Source: Flavobacterium palustre | Lineage (GTDB): Bacteria; Bacteroidota; Bacteroidia; Flavobacteriales; Flavobacteriaceae | Direction of reading: 5' to 3' | Assembly: GCF_014639535.1 (NCBI RefSeq) | Contig: NZ_BMGA01000001.1 | Span: forward strand, 1,143,185-1,207,184 | DNA length: 64,000 nucleotides | Part shown: positions 42,571-52,184 of the stretch, in pieces | Position numbering within the stretch: position 1 is the first letter of the stretch | Layout: each line of letters starts with the position of its first letter | The notes under the pieces: generated by a model | The model's input: the letters and a program-made list of their open reading frames with translations, nothing else | Database searches by the model: none | Told to the model about the DNA's origin: nothing | Translations under genes and position numbers: made by a program

Positions 42571-45555
42571 ATGAACTTAAAAGGATTAGTAGCAGGAGTG
42601 TGTTTGTTATCCTTATCGACAAACGGCATTTTTGCTCAAATAAAGGAATCGGAAAAAGTTAAGTATAATTTCAATTACGGTTGGAAGTTAAATGTGGGCG
42701 AGGCAGAAGAAGCTAAGCAGCTCAATTTTGATGATAACAAATGGACTAATGTTAATCTTCCTTATGCCTGGAATCAGGCCGAAGCGTTTAAAGTGGATAT
42801 CTCGCATTTATCCACCGGAATTGCCTGGTACCGCAAAACGTTTCAATTGCCTAAAGAAGCTGCCGACAAGAAAGTTTTTATTGAGTTCGAAGGAGTGCGA
42901 CAAATGGGCGAAGTGTATGTGAATGGTACTTTGGTAGGCTTGCACGAAAACGGAGCTATGGCTTTTGGTTTGGATGTGACTTCGTATTTGAAACCGTATC
43001 CTCAGGAAAATGTGATTGCCGTAAAAACGGATAATGATTGGCGCTACCATGAAAAAGCAACAGGTTCTACTTTTCAATGGAATGACAAAAATTTTAATGC
43101 TAACTACGGAGGGATTCCTAAGAATGTTTTTTTGCATATCAAATCAAAAGTGTACCAAACCTTGCCGTTGTATTCTACTTTAAAAACAACCGGAACTTAT
43201 GTGTATGCTTCCGATTTTGATATTGCCAATAAAAAAGCGGTTGTTAATGTTTCATCACAGGTTAAGAATGAGACTCCATCAGCAGTAAACGCTCAGTTAA
43301 AAGTGAGTGTAGTGGATATGGATGGAAAAGAAGTGGCTTCATTTTTAGGGGATTCTTTTTCGATAGGAGCAAACGAAATGAAAGATCTTAAAGCATCCAA
43401 AGCGTTAAATAATCTCAATTTCTGGAGCTGGGGTTATGGATATTTATATACTGTTACCAGTGAATTACTTATTGATAATAAACCGGTTGATGCGGTAGCT
43501 GTTCGAACAGGTTTTCGTAAAACAAAGTTTGAAAAGGGAATGGTTTACCTGAACGATCGTGTGCTAATGATGCACGGATATGCACAGCGCACCAGTAACG
43601 AATGGCCTTCGGTAGGAATGTCGGTTCCGGCATGGTTGAGTGATTATTCGAATAGTCTGATGGTAAAAAGTAATGGTAATCTGGTACGATGGATGCACAT
43701 TACGCCTTGGAAACAGGATGTAGAATCCTGTGACCGTGTGGGTTTAATTCAAGCGATGCCGGCTGGAGATTCGGAGAAAGATGTTACAGGACGCAGATGG
43801 GAACAACGCACCGAATTGATGCGTGATGCGATAATTTACAACCGTAATAATCCTAGTATTTTGTTCTACGAATCAGGAAACGAAAGTATTTCAGAAGAAC
43901 ATATGCAGGAAATGAAAGCTATAAGAGATCAATATGATCCTTTTGGAGGAAGAGCGATTGGAAGTAGAGAAATGCTTGATAGTAAGGTAGCTGAATATGG
44001 AGGAGAAATGCTATACATTAATAAGAGTGCAAAACATCCTTTTTGGGCTACTGAGTACAGCCGTGACGAAGGTTTGCGTAAATATTGGGACGAATTTACA
44101 CCGCCTTATCATAAAGAAGGAACCGGAGGAACTACACATGAAAATGTAAACGGAACAAAAGTAGTTGATGCCAGTGCTTACAATCACAATCAGGATGCGC
44201 ATGCTATAGAAAATGCGGTACGTTGGTATGACTATTGGGAAGCGCGTCCGGGAACAGGAGACCGTGTGAGTTCAGGAGGAGTAAACATCATTTTTAGCGA
44301 TTCGAATACCCATTATCGCGGACAGGAAAATTACCGCCGAAGTGGTGAAGTTGACCCAATGCGTATTCCTAAAGACGGATTCTATACGCATCAGGTAATT
44401 TGGGACGGCTGGGTTGATACTGATAAACCGGCAGCTCATATTATTGGTCATTGGAATTACGAAAAAGGAGTAACTAAGGATATTACTGTAATTTCAACTG
44501 CCGATGCAGTAGAATTATTTGTTAATGGAAAAAGTCTTGGAAAAGGAAAACAGGATAAAAAGTTTGTGTTTACATTTAAAAACGTGCAATATCAGTCGGG
44601 AGCTATTAAAGCTGTTGGTTATAATCAATCTGGAAAAGAAGTTTGCGTGGACGAAATTAAAACAGCTGGAAAGCCTTTTGCGCTAAAATTAAATGCAATT
44701 CAAAGACCGGGCGGAATGTTAGCCAATGCTAATGATTTGGCAATTGTAGAGGTTGAAGTTGTGGATAACAAAGGGAATCGTTGTCCTACTGCGATGAACA
44801 TGATTAATTTTGATGTTCAGGGACAGGGGACTTTCATAGGAGGAATTGCGCAAGGACCTGATAATTATATTGGTTCTAAAAATCTTCCGGTAGAATGTGG
44901 AGTGAATAGAATTTTTGTAAAAGCTAGTGATTTAGCCGGGATAATTAAGGTAAAAGCAACTTCTGAGTCACTGAAAACGGCTGAATTAAGTATCAAAACG
45001 AATAAAACAGATCTTCAAAAGTTATCATTGGCTATGCCAGCGGATAAGCTGCCATCGTATGTTGAAAAAGGACCTACACCAAGTACGCCTTCATTCAAAA
45101 AAACTAGAAATAGTGTTAAGATTTCAGAAGCAAAAACCGATGCTAATCCTGCTGATGCAGCAAAAAGTTTCGACGATAACGAATTGAGCCAATGGACAAA
45201 TGATGATGGAAGCCCGAAAATTGAATATGTTTTAGAGCGTGAAGCTACTATTAATCAGGTAGTACTAAAATTAGCCGGATGGAGAAGTAAAAAATATCCT
45301 ATTCGAATTTTTGTAGATGGGAAAAAAGTTTTCGAAGGAGTTACTCCTACCAGTTTGGGTTATGTAACCCTTGATGTTACTCCGGTTAAAGGAAGGAATG
45401 TTCAAATAGAATTGATGGGAACTTCAAAAAACAGTAAAGATATCAATCTGGTTGAAATTACCGGAAAAGTGGATGATGCCGGTTTAAAACAATCTAATTC
45501 GAAAACGTCACAATTGCCTATTGTTGAAGTGGAATTTTACGAGCCTATTCGTTAA
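42571..45555 (+). CDS. GH2-family glycosidase with C-terminal discoidin-like domain
   Basis: 994 residues, exported (signal to about residue 22, GIFAQ). Order: sugar-binding jelly roll (about 30-190), Ig-like domain (about 200-310), TIM barrel (about 315-620), a DUF4982-like Ig domain (about 625-710), a further Ig-like domain, and a carbohydrate-binding F5/8-type domain (about 850-975; SFDDNELSQWTNDDGSPKIEYVLE). Acid/base Glu438 lies in YESGNES and the likely nucleophile Glu495 in FWATEYSRDEG. The members include beta-galactosidases and beta-glucuronidases, so the bond cleaved is uncertain. First enzyme of the locus, under operator copy A. Confidence 0.85.
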   Translation: MNLKGLVAGVCLLSLSTNGIFAQIKESEKVKYNFNYGWKLNVGEAEEAKQLNFDDNKWTNVNLPYAWNQAEAFKVDISHLSTGIAWYRKTFQLPKEAADKKVFIEFEGVRQMGEVYVNGTLVGLHENGAMAFGLDVTSYLKPYPQENVIAVKTDNDWRYHEKATGSTFQWNDKNFNANYGGIPKNVFLHIKSKVYQTLPLYSTLKTTGTYVYASDFDIANKKAVVNVSSQVKNETPSAVNAQLKVSVVDMDGKEVASFLGDSFSIGANEMKDLKASKALNNLNFWSWGYGYLYTVTSELLIDNKPVDAVAVRTGFRKTKFEKGMVYLNDRVLMMHGYAQRTSNEWPSVGMSVPAWLSDYSNSLMVKSNGNLVRWMHITPWKQDVESCDRVGLIQAMPAGDSEKDVTGRRWEQRTELMRDAIIYNRNNPSILFYESGNESISEEHMQEMKAIRDQYDPFGGRAIGSREMLDSKVAEYGGEMLYINKSAKHPFWATEYSRDEGLRKYWDEFTPPYHKEGTGGTTHENVNGTKVVDASAYNHNQDAHAIENAVRWYDYWEARPGTGDRVSSGGVNIIFSDSNTHYRGQENYRRSGEVDPMRIPKDGFYTHQVIWDGWVDTDKPAAHIIGHWNYEKGVTKDITVISTADAVELFVNGKSLGKGKQDKKFVFTFKNVQYQSGAIKAVGYNQSGKEVCVDEIKTAGKPFALKLNAIQRPGGMLANANDLAIVEVEVVDNKGNRCPTAMNMINFDVQGQGTFIGGIAQGPDNYIGSKNLPVECGVNRIFVKASDLAGIIKVKATSESLKTAELSIKTNKTDLQKLSLAMPADKLPSYVEKGPTPSTPSFKKTRNSVKISEAKTDANPADAAKSFDDNELSQWTNDDGSPKIEYVLEREATINQVVLKLAGWRSKKYPIRIFVDGKKVFEGVTPTSLGYVTLDVTPVKGRNVQIELMGTSKNSKDINLVEITGKVDDAGLKQSNSKTSQLPIVEVEFYEPIR

Positions 45556-45787
45556 TTTGTTTTCACTTTAAACGAACAAAAGAGAAGTTTATATTTTTTT
45601 ATAAATGGTTTAGTCAATTTTTTGAAAAGTCTATCGAAATTTTTTTTAAATGGAGATAGGCTTTTTTAAATGTCGATATTGAAGTCCTCCGTGTTCAGTT
45701 TAAAAATGTAAAATTTAACATTTGTTAAAAAAATATAAATCACATAATTAAAAAAAATAAAATTAACAACAACCAAATAAATATAAA

Positions 45788-47233
45788 ATGAAAACCAAAC
45801 TTAAATTCATCTTTAGCTTATTGTTATTAGGAAGTATTTGCAATTTACACGCGATTGAACTGCCGAAAGTGATTAGTGACAATATGGTATTGCAACGCGG
45901 TAAGAAAGTTGTTATCTGGGGTAACGCCGAGCCTAATGAAAGCATTTCAGTAAGTTTTAAAAAACAAAATAAAAAAACAAAGGCTAATGCCGAAGGCAAA
46001 TGGTCGCTTTCTTTGGATTCTATGGAAGCGTCTTCGACTCCGGCTGTTATGGAAATTATGGGAGCTAAAGATAAAATTACGCTTCAAAATATATTGGTAG
46101 GAGAAGTTTGGCTGGCATCGGGTCAGTCCAATATGGAGTATTCGATGAACAATCATCCCAAATATGCCAAACCTCAAAAAGGAAACCCAAACTATTTGAA
46201 GGACGCATTTCGCGCTAAACAGGATCCGCGTTTGAGATTATTGTATGTTAATAAAGATTTGAAATCCAAAACCCTGCCTTCGGATGGCTGGCATATTGCT
46301 GACAGCACCGGATTGGTTCCAACATCGGCAGCGGCTTATTTTTTTGCTAAAAGATTAATGAAGGAATTGAATGTTCCTGTGGGAATTATCACTTCGGCCT
46401 GGGGAGGGACTCCTATCGAAAATTGGACTCCAATGCAGGCTTATGCTTCTAATTCATTATTTGCCAATAAAATTAGTAACGGGAAACTAGATAATCAGCA
46501 AATAGGGATGCGTTTTGAAGCGATGATTCGTCCGATGGCTCCTTATACACTAGGCGGTTTTCTTTGGTATCAGGGTGAAACTAATCTTATTAATGGAGAT
46601 ATAGCTGTTTATACTGATAAACAAAAAGCATTGATAGACAGTTGGAGAGCAGCCTGGCAGGATAACAAACTACCGTTTTACTTTGTGCAGTTGGCTCCAT
46701 ATAATTATTCTCACCGAGAAAAAGACCCGATAAAACATACTTCGGAAACTTTGCCGGAATTTTGGGAAGCACAAACTCAGGTCATGGAACGTGTTGCCAA
46801 TACAGCTATGGTAGTGACGACCGACTTAGTGGATAATCTCGCCGATATTCATCCTTCTTATAAATGGATTGTCGGAGAACGATTGGCACTTTGGGCATTG
46901 GCTAAGCAATATGGCAAGAAAAATGTAGTGTACAGCGGTCCTGTTTTTAAAAAGATGCGTATTGATGGAGATAAAGCTATTTTGGAGTTTGATTCTGTTG
47001 GTTCGGGATTGAAAACAACTGCTAATGACGGTTTGTTGACCTGGTTTCAAATAGGTTCAGGAGATGGTTCTTTTGAAAATGCCAAAGCAGTGATTGTCGA
47101 TAACAAGGTAATAGTTACAAGTAAAAAAATAAAAAAACCGGTCGAAGTACGATTTGCCTGGGATGAAGCTGCGATGCCTAATCTTTTTAATAACGAAGGT
47201 TTGCCTGCTTTGCCTTTTAGAACCAAAAAATAA
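45788..47233 (+). CDS. Sialate O-acetylesterase-type (SASA) esterase
   Basis: 481 residues: signal peptide (to about residue 20, CNLHA), a jelly-roll N-terminal domain, and a SASA/SGNH hydrolase core. Ser114 is in WLASGQSNMEYSM, GFLWYQGETN supplies the oxyanion/Asn motif, SAWGGTPIENW is the block III Gly, and His355 is in DIHPSYKWIVGERLA. In plant-polysaccharide loci these enzymes remove acetyl groups so that glycosidases can act; sialic acid need not be involved. The 232-bp gap to the GH2 contains no operator copy, so it may be read through from 42571. Confidence 0.85.
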   Translation: MKTKLKFIFSLLLLGSICNLHAIELPKVISDNMVLQRGKKVVIWGNAEPNESISVSFKKQNKKTKANAEGKWSLSLDSMEASSTPAVMEIMGAKDKITLQNILVGEVWLASGQSNMEYSMNNHPKYAKPQKGNPNYLKDAFRAKQDPRLRLLYVNKDLKSKTLPSDGWHIADSTGLVPTSAAAYFFAKRLMKELNVPVGIITSAWGGTPIENWTPMQAYASNSLFANKISNGKLDNQQIGMRFEAMIRPMAPYTLGGFLWYQGETNLINGDIAVYTDKQKALIDSWRAAWQDNKLPFYFVQLAPYNYSHREKDPIKHTSETLPEFWEAQTQVMERVANTAMVVTTDLVDNLADIHPSYKWIVGERLALWALAKQYGKKNVVYSGPVFKKMRIDGDKAILEFDSVGSGLKTTANDGLLTWFQIGSGDGSFENAKAVIVDNKVIVTSKKIKKPVEVRFAWDEAAMPNLFNNEGLPALPFRTKK

Positions 47234-47251
47234 AGAATCTATAATCAAAAC

Positions 47252-47429
47252 TGTTGGGTGAAATTATTAAAAACGTCAGTTCGAGTGTTTTTTGTGTAGT
47301 GAAACGGAACAAAAAATGTATCGAGAACCGTTTTTAATGAAATTTTTCTTGTTCTCGATACAATCCCGTTGAAAACGGGATCACTCGAACTGACGAAAAA
47401 TTATCATCAAAAACTAATTTCACCCAACG
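47252..47429. repeat. Long nested inverted repeat between two esterase genes
   Basis: Nested complementary pairs span the whole gap: TGTTGGGTGAAATTA (47252-47266) with TAATTTCACCCAACG (47415-47429); CGTCAGTTCGAGTG (47274-47287) with CACTCGAACTGACG (47382-47395); TGTATCGAGAAC (47317-47328) with GTTCTCGATACA (47351-47362); plus a small hairpin CCCGTT-GAA-AACGGG (47365-47379). It resembles a nonautonomous mobile or RNA-structured element. Confidence 0.8.
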
Positions 47430-47462
47430 GGTTAATCAAAAAATATAATTATAAATTTTACC

Positions 47463-48770
47463 ATGAAACATTTAAAAAAAAGTTTTTTATCATTGCTGGC
47501 TATCAGCTTATTTTTCAATGCCAATGCTCAAAAAAAGCAAACAGCATTAGAATTTAATTTCGGAGAGAAAGTTAAAAGCAATTCAGGAACAGCAATCAAT
47601 AAAGCAGTTGAATACAGCGATGCTTTAGGTTATGGATTCGATTTTCAATCAGATAAAAATCTAACATTTGATAAGAAATCTATTTCGGCTCAGAGTCCAT
47701 TTTATTTTTCGGTAAAATTGCCTGAAGGAAATTACAGTGTTGAAGTTGTTTTAGGAGGTGATTCCAAGGCAGTAACTACAGTAAATGCAGAATCCAGACG
47801 ATTGATGCTGCGTGAAATAAAAACAGTCGAAAAAGAATCAAAAACAGAGCGTTTTATTGTAAATGTGAGAACGGGAGAATTTGATGGAAACAAAAAAATA
47901 GGTTTAAAACCTACCGAAATCAGCGGTTTGAACTGGGATAATAAATTGACTCTGGAGTTTTTAGGAACACCTAATGTTCAAAGTATTAAAATTACTCCGG
48001 TTTCAAAAATTAAAACACTTTTTATAGCAGGAGATTCAACTGTTACCGATCAGGGTTCGGAGCCTTGGGGATCATGGGGGCAGTTTTTTCCAAATTATTT
48101 AACTACTGATGTGTCAGTTGCTAATTATGCCTGTTCCGGTTTGGCTTTGAGTTCTTTTAAATCCGGAAAACGTTTGGATAAAATTTTACATTTAATGCAA
48201 CCGGGCGATTATCTTTTTATTGAATTTGGTCATAATGACGAAAAAGCCAAAGGCGAAGGAAAAGGTGCTTGGGGACAATATACTGCTTTGTTAAAAGAAT
48301 TTGTAAGCAGAACAAGAGAAAAAGGAGGGATTCCGGTATTGATAACCCCTACGCAAAGACGCCGCTTTAATGCTGACGGAACTTTAGAACCTACTCATGG
48401 TGAATTTCCTGATGCAATGCGTAAAGTCGCTGCCGAAATGAAAGTACCTTTGATAGATGTTACTAATATGACAACAGCCATGTATGAAAGTTGGGGTGAC
48501 GAACTTTCGAAAAAAGCTTTCGTATTTTATCCAGCCAATACGTTTCCGAATCAGGAAAAAGCCTTAGCTGATAATACCCATTTTTGTAGTTTTGGTGCTA
48601 ATGAAGTAGCGAAATGTGTGGTGCAGGGAATCAGGGATTTGAATTTTGATATTGCTAAAAATATAAAAATTACGGTAGCAAATTACGATCCTAAGAAACC
48701 ATCTCAGCCAAGTGAATGGACTGTGCCGGCTAGTGTAAGAATTGAAACAACTAAGCCGGATGGGAATTAA
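47463..48770 (+). CDS. Rhamnogalacturonan acetylesterase-like SGNH hydrolase (CE12)
   Basis: 435 residues with a signal peptide (to about ANAQ). Residues about 22-175 form a galactose-binding-like beta domain (LEFNFGEKVKSNSG...); the C-terminal SGNH domain has Ser192 in FIAGDSTVTDQGSEPWGSWG, the FGHNDEK block (Asn), and Asp370/His373 in LADNTHFCSFGANEVA. This combination is characteristic of CE12 enzymes that deacetylate rhamnogalacturonan I backbones. Transcription from the SASA gene must cross the long hairpin 47252-47429. A terminator follows. Confidence 0.87.
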   Translation: MKHLKKSFLSLLAISLFFNANAQKKQTALEFNFGEKVKSNSGTAINKAVEYSDALGYGFDFQSDKNLTFDKKSISAQSPFYFSVKLPEGNYSVEVVLGGDSKAVTTVNAESRRLMLREIKTVEKESKTERFIVNVRTGEFDGNKKIGLKPTEISGLNWDNKLTLEFLGTPNVQSIKITPVSKIKTLFIAGDSTVTDQGSEPWGSWGQFFPNYLTTDVSVANYACSGLALSSFKSGKRLDKILHLMQPGDYLFIEFGHNDEKAKGEGKGAWGQYTALLKEFVSRTREKGGIPVLITPTQRRRFNADGTLEPTHGEFPDAMRKVAAEMKVPLIDVTNMTTAMYESWGDELSKKAFVFYPANTFPNQEKALADNTHFCSFGANEVAKCVVQGIRDLNFDIAKNIKITVANYDPKKPSQPSEWTVPASVRIETTKPDGN

Positions 48771-48803
48771 AATTGGGATATAATTTTTTTCCAATATTAA
48801 AAG

Positions 48804-48830
48804 AAAGAGCTTTCCTTGGGAGGGCTCTTT
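48804..48830 (+). terminator. Intrinsic terminator after the CE12 gene
   Basis: AAAGAGC (48804-48810) pairs with GCTCTTT (48824-48830), followed by TTGTTTTT. Confidence 0.7.
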
Positions 48831-48875
48831 TTGTTTTTAGAATTGTTTTATTTAAGGTTAAAGTATCTGAGATAA

Positions 48876-49754
48876 TCAACTCTTTAACATCGTTTTTCGG
48901 TATTGAGACGGAACATATCCCAGGCTTTTTTTGAATGTTTTATTGAAATGAGAAATGGACTCAAAGCCACACTGACTACTAATATCGGAAATGCTGATGT
49001 CTTCCATAATCAATAGTTTGCAGGCATAACCAATTCGCATATCCAATATATAGTTTTTAAAAGACTTGCCTGTTTTGCTTTTAAAATAGCGACAAAAAGC
49101 AGCTGCATTCATCGCTGCAAAAGAGGCGATTTCTTCAAGACTGATATGACGGGTGTAGTTTTTATTCAAATAAGATATTATTTTATCAATTCTTGCCGTA
49201 TCGTAAATGGTTTCATTGATAAAATCCGAAGTGGAAATAATTTGCCTGTTGTCGGTTTCCGACATTTCTTTCAGCAATTCCAAAAAAAGCAGCAGTTGGT
49301 TCAAACCGTTTTCCAAAGGCAGTTTTGCTAATAAATCCTGCAATTTTGGCGACTGGGCTGAAGAAAAGTAAATCCCTCTGACAGAATCCTGCAATAATTT
49401 TTTGATTTTGATAAAATGCGGATAATGATTGATTGCATAATACATAAAATCTTTTTCAAATTGAATGATGGTACCCTTCACTCTTAAATTGGTATTTCCG
49501 GAATGGTAAGCATCATCACTTTTCATAAAATGAGGTAAATTAGAGCCAATAAGTAATATATCGCCGGCATCAAATTGAGCAATGTTGTTACCCAGAAACC
49601 GGGTTCCTGTACCTTGCTGTATGTAAATTATCTCGTATTCGGAATGAAAATGTAAGGGATAAGAAAAATGGGCATAATCAAAAAAACGTGCTTTTAAAGG
49701 AGAAGACTCTGAAATAGGAAGCCGTTCGTTCATAATAGTTTTCATAGGCGACAT
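48876..49754 (-). CDS. AraC-family transcriptional regulator with cupin sensor
   Basis: 292 residues. The N-terminal cupin-like domain (about 30-140) has HFHSEYEIIYIQQGTGTRF, typical of sugar or uronate sensors; the C-terminal two-HTH domain (about 190-290) has HISLEEIASFAAMNAAAFCRYFKSKTGKSFKNYI and ISDISSQCGFESISHFNKTFKKSLGYVPSQYR. It is divergent from the uxuB-like/uxuA genes across 105 bp that contain a TAAATTTG box (49822-49829) for the plus direction. That arrangement suggests local control of uronate catabolism. The start could also be one of the next Met codons (49745 or 49733). Confidence 0.9.
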   Translation of the reverse strand: MSPMKTIMNERLPISESSPLKARFFDYAHFSYPLHFHSEYEIIYIQQGTGTRFLGNNIAQFDAGDILLIGSNLPHFMKSDDAYHSGNTNLRVKGTIIQFEKDFMYYAINHYPHFIKIKKLLQDSVRGIYFSSAQSPKLQDLLAKLPLENGLNQLLLFLELLKEMSETDNRQIISTSDFINETIYDTARIDKIISYLNKNYTRHISLEEIASFAAMNAAAFCRYFKSKTGKSFKNYILDMRIGYACKLLIMEDISISDISSQCGFESISHFNKTFKKSLGYVPSQYRKTMLKS

Positions 49755-49859
49755 TCTTTAATTTGCAAAAATAGCATCATTGTATGCAAATTTAGGAAAT
49801 AAAATTGGCTTTGCTTCTCTTTAAATTTGTATCTCTATTAATCTAAAAATAAATAAGAT

Positions 49860-50675
49860 ATGAATGATACATTTAGTATTAAAGGAAAAGTGGCAATTGT
49901 TACAGGCGGTGGCGGAGTACTTGGAGGAAGTATTGCAAAACACTTAATTAGTGCAGGATGTAAAGTTGTTGTACTGGATATCAGAGAAGAAAATGTAAAT
50001 GATCGTGTAGCCGAATTAAAAGAATTAGGAGGAGAAGCTATTGGTTTTGTTTCGAATGTTTTGGATGTTGAAGAAATGAAAGAAACCAGAGCAAAAATAG
50101 TGGCTAACTGGGGAACAATTGATATCCTGATTAATGCAGCGGGAGGAAATATGCCCGGTGCAACATTAACTGAGGAACAAACTGTTTTTGATATGAAAAT
50201 TAGTGACTTTGAAAAAGTAACCGATTTGAATTTGAACGGAAGTGTGTATCCTTGTATTGTTTTCGGTGAAGTTATGGCAAATCAGGGGAGCGGGAGTATA
50301 ATTAATGTATCTTCGATGGCAACTTTGTCAGCTATAACAAGAGTTCCTGGTTATTCGGTAGCTAAAAGCGGAATTGATATTTTTACAAAATGGCTGGCAA
50401 TGGAATTGGGAACTAAATTTGGAGAAAAAGTAAGAGTAAATGCAATTTCTCCGGGATTTTTTGTTGGAGATCAAAACAGAAAAGTCTTGATTAATGAAGA
50501 TGGTTCTTATACCGAAAGAAGTAAAAAAGTATTGGCAAGAACGCCAATGAAACGTTTTGGTGATATTAATGAATTGAACGGAATTGTTCAGTTTTTATGT
50601 TCGGATGCAGCAAGTTTTATAACAGGAACTATTATCCCTATTGATGGAGGTTTTAGTTCTTTTAGCGGAGTTTAA
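49860..50675 (+). CDS. uxuB: SDR-type D-mannonate oxidoreductase (UxuB-like)
   Basis: 271 residues of a classical short-chain dehydrogenase: VAIVTGGGGVLGGSIAKHLI (cofactor), NAAGG (near 97), Ser of INVSSMATLSAI, and YSVAKSG (catalytic YxxxK). It resembles the SDR group that, next to UxuA, interconverts D-fructuronate and D-mannonate, replacing the long-chain UxuB of enterobacteria; the NMPGATLTEEQTVFDM insertion agrees with that group. It precedes uxuA by 12 nt. The exact substrate is inferred from the neighbour. Confidence 0.85.
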   Translation: MNDTFSIKGKVAIVTGGGGVLGGSIAKHLISAGCKVVVLDIREENVNDRVAELKELGGEAIGFVSNVLDVEEMKETRAKIVANWGTIDILINAAGGNMPGATLTEEQTVFDMKISDFEKVTDLNLNGSVYPCIVFGEVMANQGSGSIINVSSMATLSAITRVPGYSVAKSGIDIFTKWLAMELGTKFGEKVRVNAISPGFFVGDQNRKVLINEDGSYTERSKKVLARTPMKRFGDINELNGIVQFLCSDAASFITGTIIPIDGGFSSFSGV

Positions 50676-50687
50676 AAAAATAATAAA

Positions 50688-51896
50688 ATGGAATTAAAAA
50701 AGACATTAAGATGGTTTGGAGCAAAGGATCCAATTAGTCTGGAACAAATTAAACAAACGGGAGCAACGGGTATTGTTACGGCTTTACATCATATTCCTAA
50801 TGGCGAAATTTGGTCAGTAGAAGAGATTTTAAAGACCAAAAATAATATCGAATCTTATGGTTTGACATGGGATGTGGTAGAGAGTTTGCCGGTTCATGAA
50901 GATATTAAAAAAGGAAAAGCCAGCCGCGAAAGGATTATTGCTAATTATAAAGAAAGCGTCAAAAACTTAGGGAAATGTGGAGTTACAACCATCTGCTATA
51001 ATTTCATGCCGGTATTGGATTGGGCAAGGACCAATTTGAATTATACCCTTGAAAACGGTACGGTGGCGATGTATTTTGGAGCCGATTTGTTTGCTGCATT
51101 TGATATGTTCATTTTAGAAAGACCTAATGCTTCTAACGATTATACCGAAGACCAAATCAAAAAAGCGGAAGCTCTATATCAGACTTTAACCAAAGAAGAT
51201 GCCAGAGCTCTTGCTTATAATATTATTGTTGCTACCCAGTCTTTTATTGACGGAGCAGTGGGGGAAGATGAAAAAGAGCCTATCAAAATATTTTTAAAAT
51301 TATTGGCTGAATATGATGGAATTGATAAAGATAAATTAAGAGAAAATTTTGCTTTTTTCTTAAACGAAGTCATTCCTGTTGCTGAAGAATCCGGGGTTAG
51401 TTTAGCCGTACATCCTGACGATCCTCCTTTTCCTCTATTAGGATTACCACGTATTATGAGTACAGCCGATGATTTCGAATGGTTGTCAACTGTTTGTCCG
51501 TCCTTACATAACGGAATTACTTTTTGTACCGGTTCATTAGGAGCGAGAAAAGACAATAATCTGTATGAAATTTTCAAAAAATATGCTGAGCGTGTGCATT
51601 TTCTGCATTTAAGAAGTACTAAAATATTAGACAATGGCGATTTTTATGAAACAGAGCATTTAGATCCAACGGTGGATTTACCGGGAGTAATGAAAGCTAT
51701 TGTCAAAGAGCAAATTAGAAGAAAGTCTGAAGGAAGAACCGATTATAATTTACCTATCCGTCCGGATCACGGACATAAAATGTTAGACGATTTTAACAGA
51801 GCAGGAAATCCAGGTTATCCATTAATTGGAAGATTAAAAGGTTTGGCTGAATTGGCAGGACTTGAAATGGGAATTCGTTATTCAATTCAGAATTAA
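50688..51896 (+). CDS. uxuA: Mannonate dehydratase
   Basis: 402 residues, full length. UxuA landmarks: MELKKTLRWFGAKDPISLEQIKQTGATGIVTALHHIPNGEIW, SGVSLAVHPDDPPFPLLGLPRIMST, LHNGITFCTGSLGARKDNN, VHFLHLRSTK and LPIRPDHGHKMLDDF. These provide the metal-binding His, Cys, His and Asp residues. The enzyme dehydrates D-mannonate to 2-keto-3-deoxygluconate; no kdgK or kdgA is in the window. It completes a two-gene glucuronate branch next to GH115, which would release glucuronate. Confidence 0.96.
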   Translation: MELKKTLRWFGAKDPISLEQIKQTGATGIVTALHHIPNGEIWSVEEILKTKNNIESYGLTWDVVESLPVHEDIKKGKASRERIIANYKESVKNLGKCGVTTICYNFMPVLDWARTNLNYTLENGTVAMYFGADLFAAFDMFILERPNASNDYTEDQIKKAEALYQTLTKEDARALAYNIIVATQSFIDGAVGEDEKEPIKIFLKLLAEYDGIDKDKLRENFAFFLNEVIPVAEESGVSLAVHPDDPPFPLLGLPRIMSTADDFEWLSTVCPSLHNGITFCTGSLGARKDNNLYEIFKKYAERVHFLHLRSTKILDNGDFYETEHLDPTVDLPGVMKAIVKEQIRRKSEGRTDYNLPIRPDHGHKMLDDFNRAGNPGYPLIGRLKGLAELAGLEMGIRYSIQN

Positions 51897-52043
51897 AGAA
51901 TGAAAAATAACAACGAGAGCAGTTGTTCTAAGTGTCTTTATTGAATCAACTAAAAATAAAAATTTACGCTACTTAACCATGTTTTGCATCAAAATTTTAA
52001 GGTGCAAAACATTGATTATAAATGTATTTTATATACTGTCTTA

Positions 52044-52101
52044 TTTTGATAAGCATTGGCAATATATGATAATACCCAAATTAAGGCTTAAGTTAATTTT
52101 G
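52044..52101 (+). promoter_or_regulatory. PUL operator copy B plus -7 box, upstream of second GH2
   Basis: The 32-bp element at 52044-52075 includes TTTTGATAAGCATTGGCA, then a TGATAATAC end; GATAAT (52068-52073) is followed by 20 bp and TAATTTTG (52094-52101). A 25-bp stretch here (52037-52061) is identical to 57660-57684. The 288-bp gap 51897-52184 otherwise shows nothing recognisable. Confidence 0.75.
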
Positions 52102-52184
52102 AAAAAAATATAGACTTGGGACTACTTCTTTCGTTTATTTTTTTAAAATCAAAATCTAATTTATTGAACTTTTTCTAATTAAAA

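Noticed and set aside
45556-45787. A fifth copy of the PUL operator before the SASA esterase
   Set aside because: No TGGCA core or TGATA block with the right spacing is present; only AT-rich sequence and an imperfect TAnnTTTG-like word (TAACATTTG) were seen.
51215-51634. Minus-strand open frame of 139 residues opposite uxuA
   Set aside because: It overlaps conserved catalytic stretches of mannonate dehydratase, which fix the coding strand.
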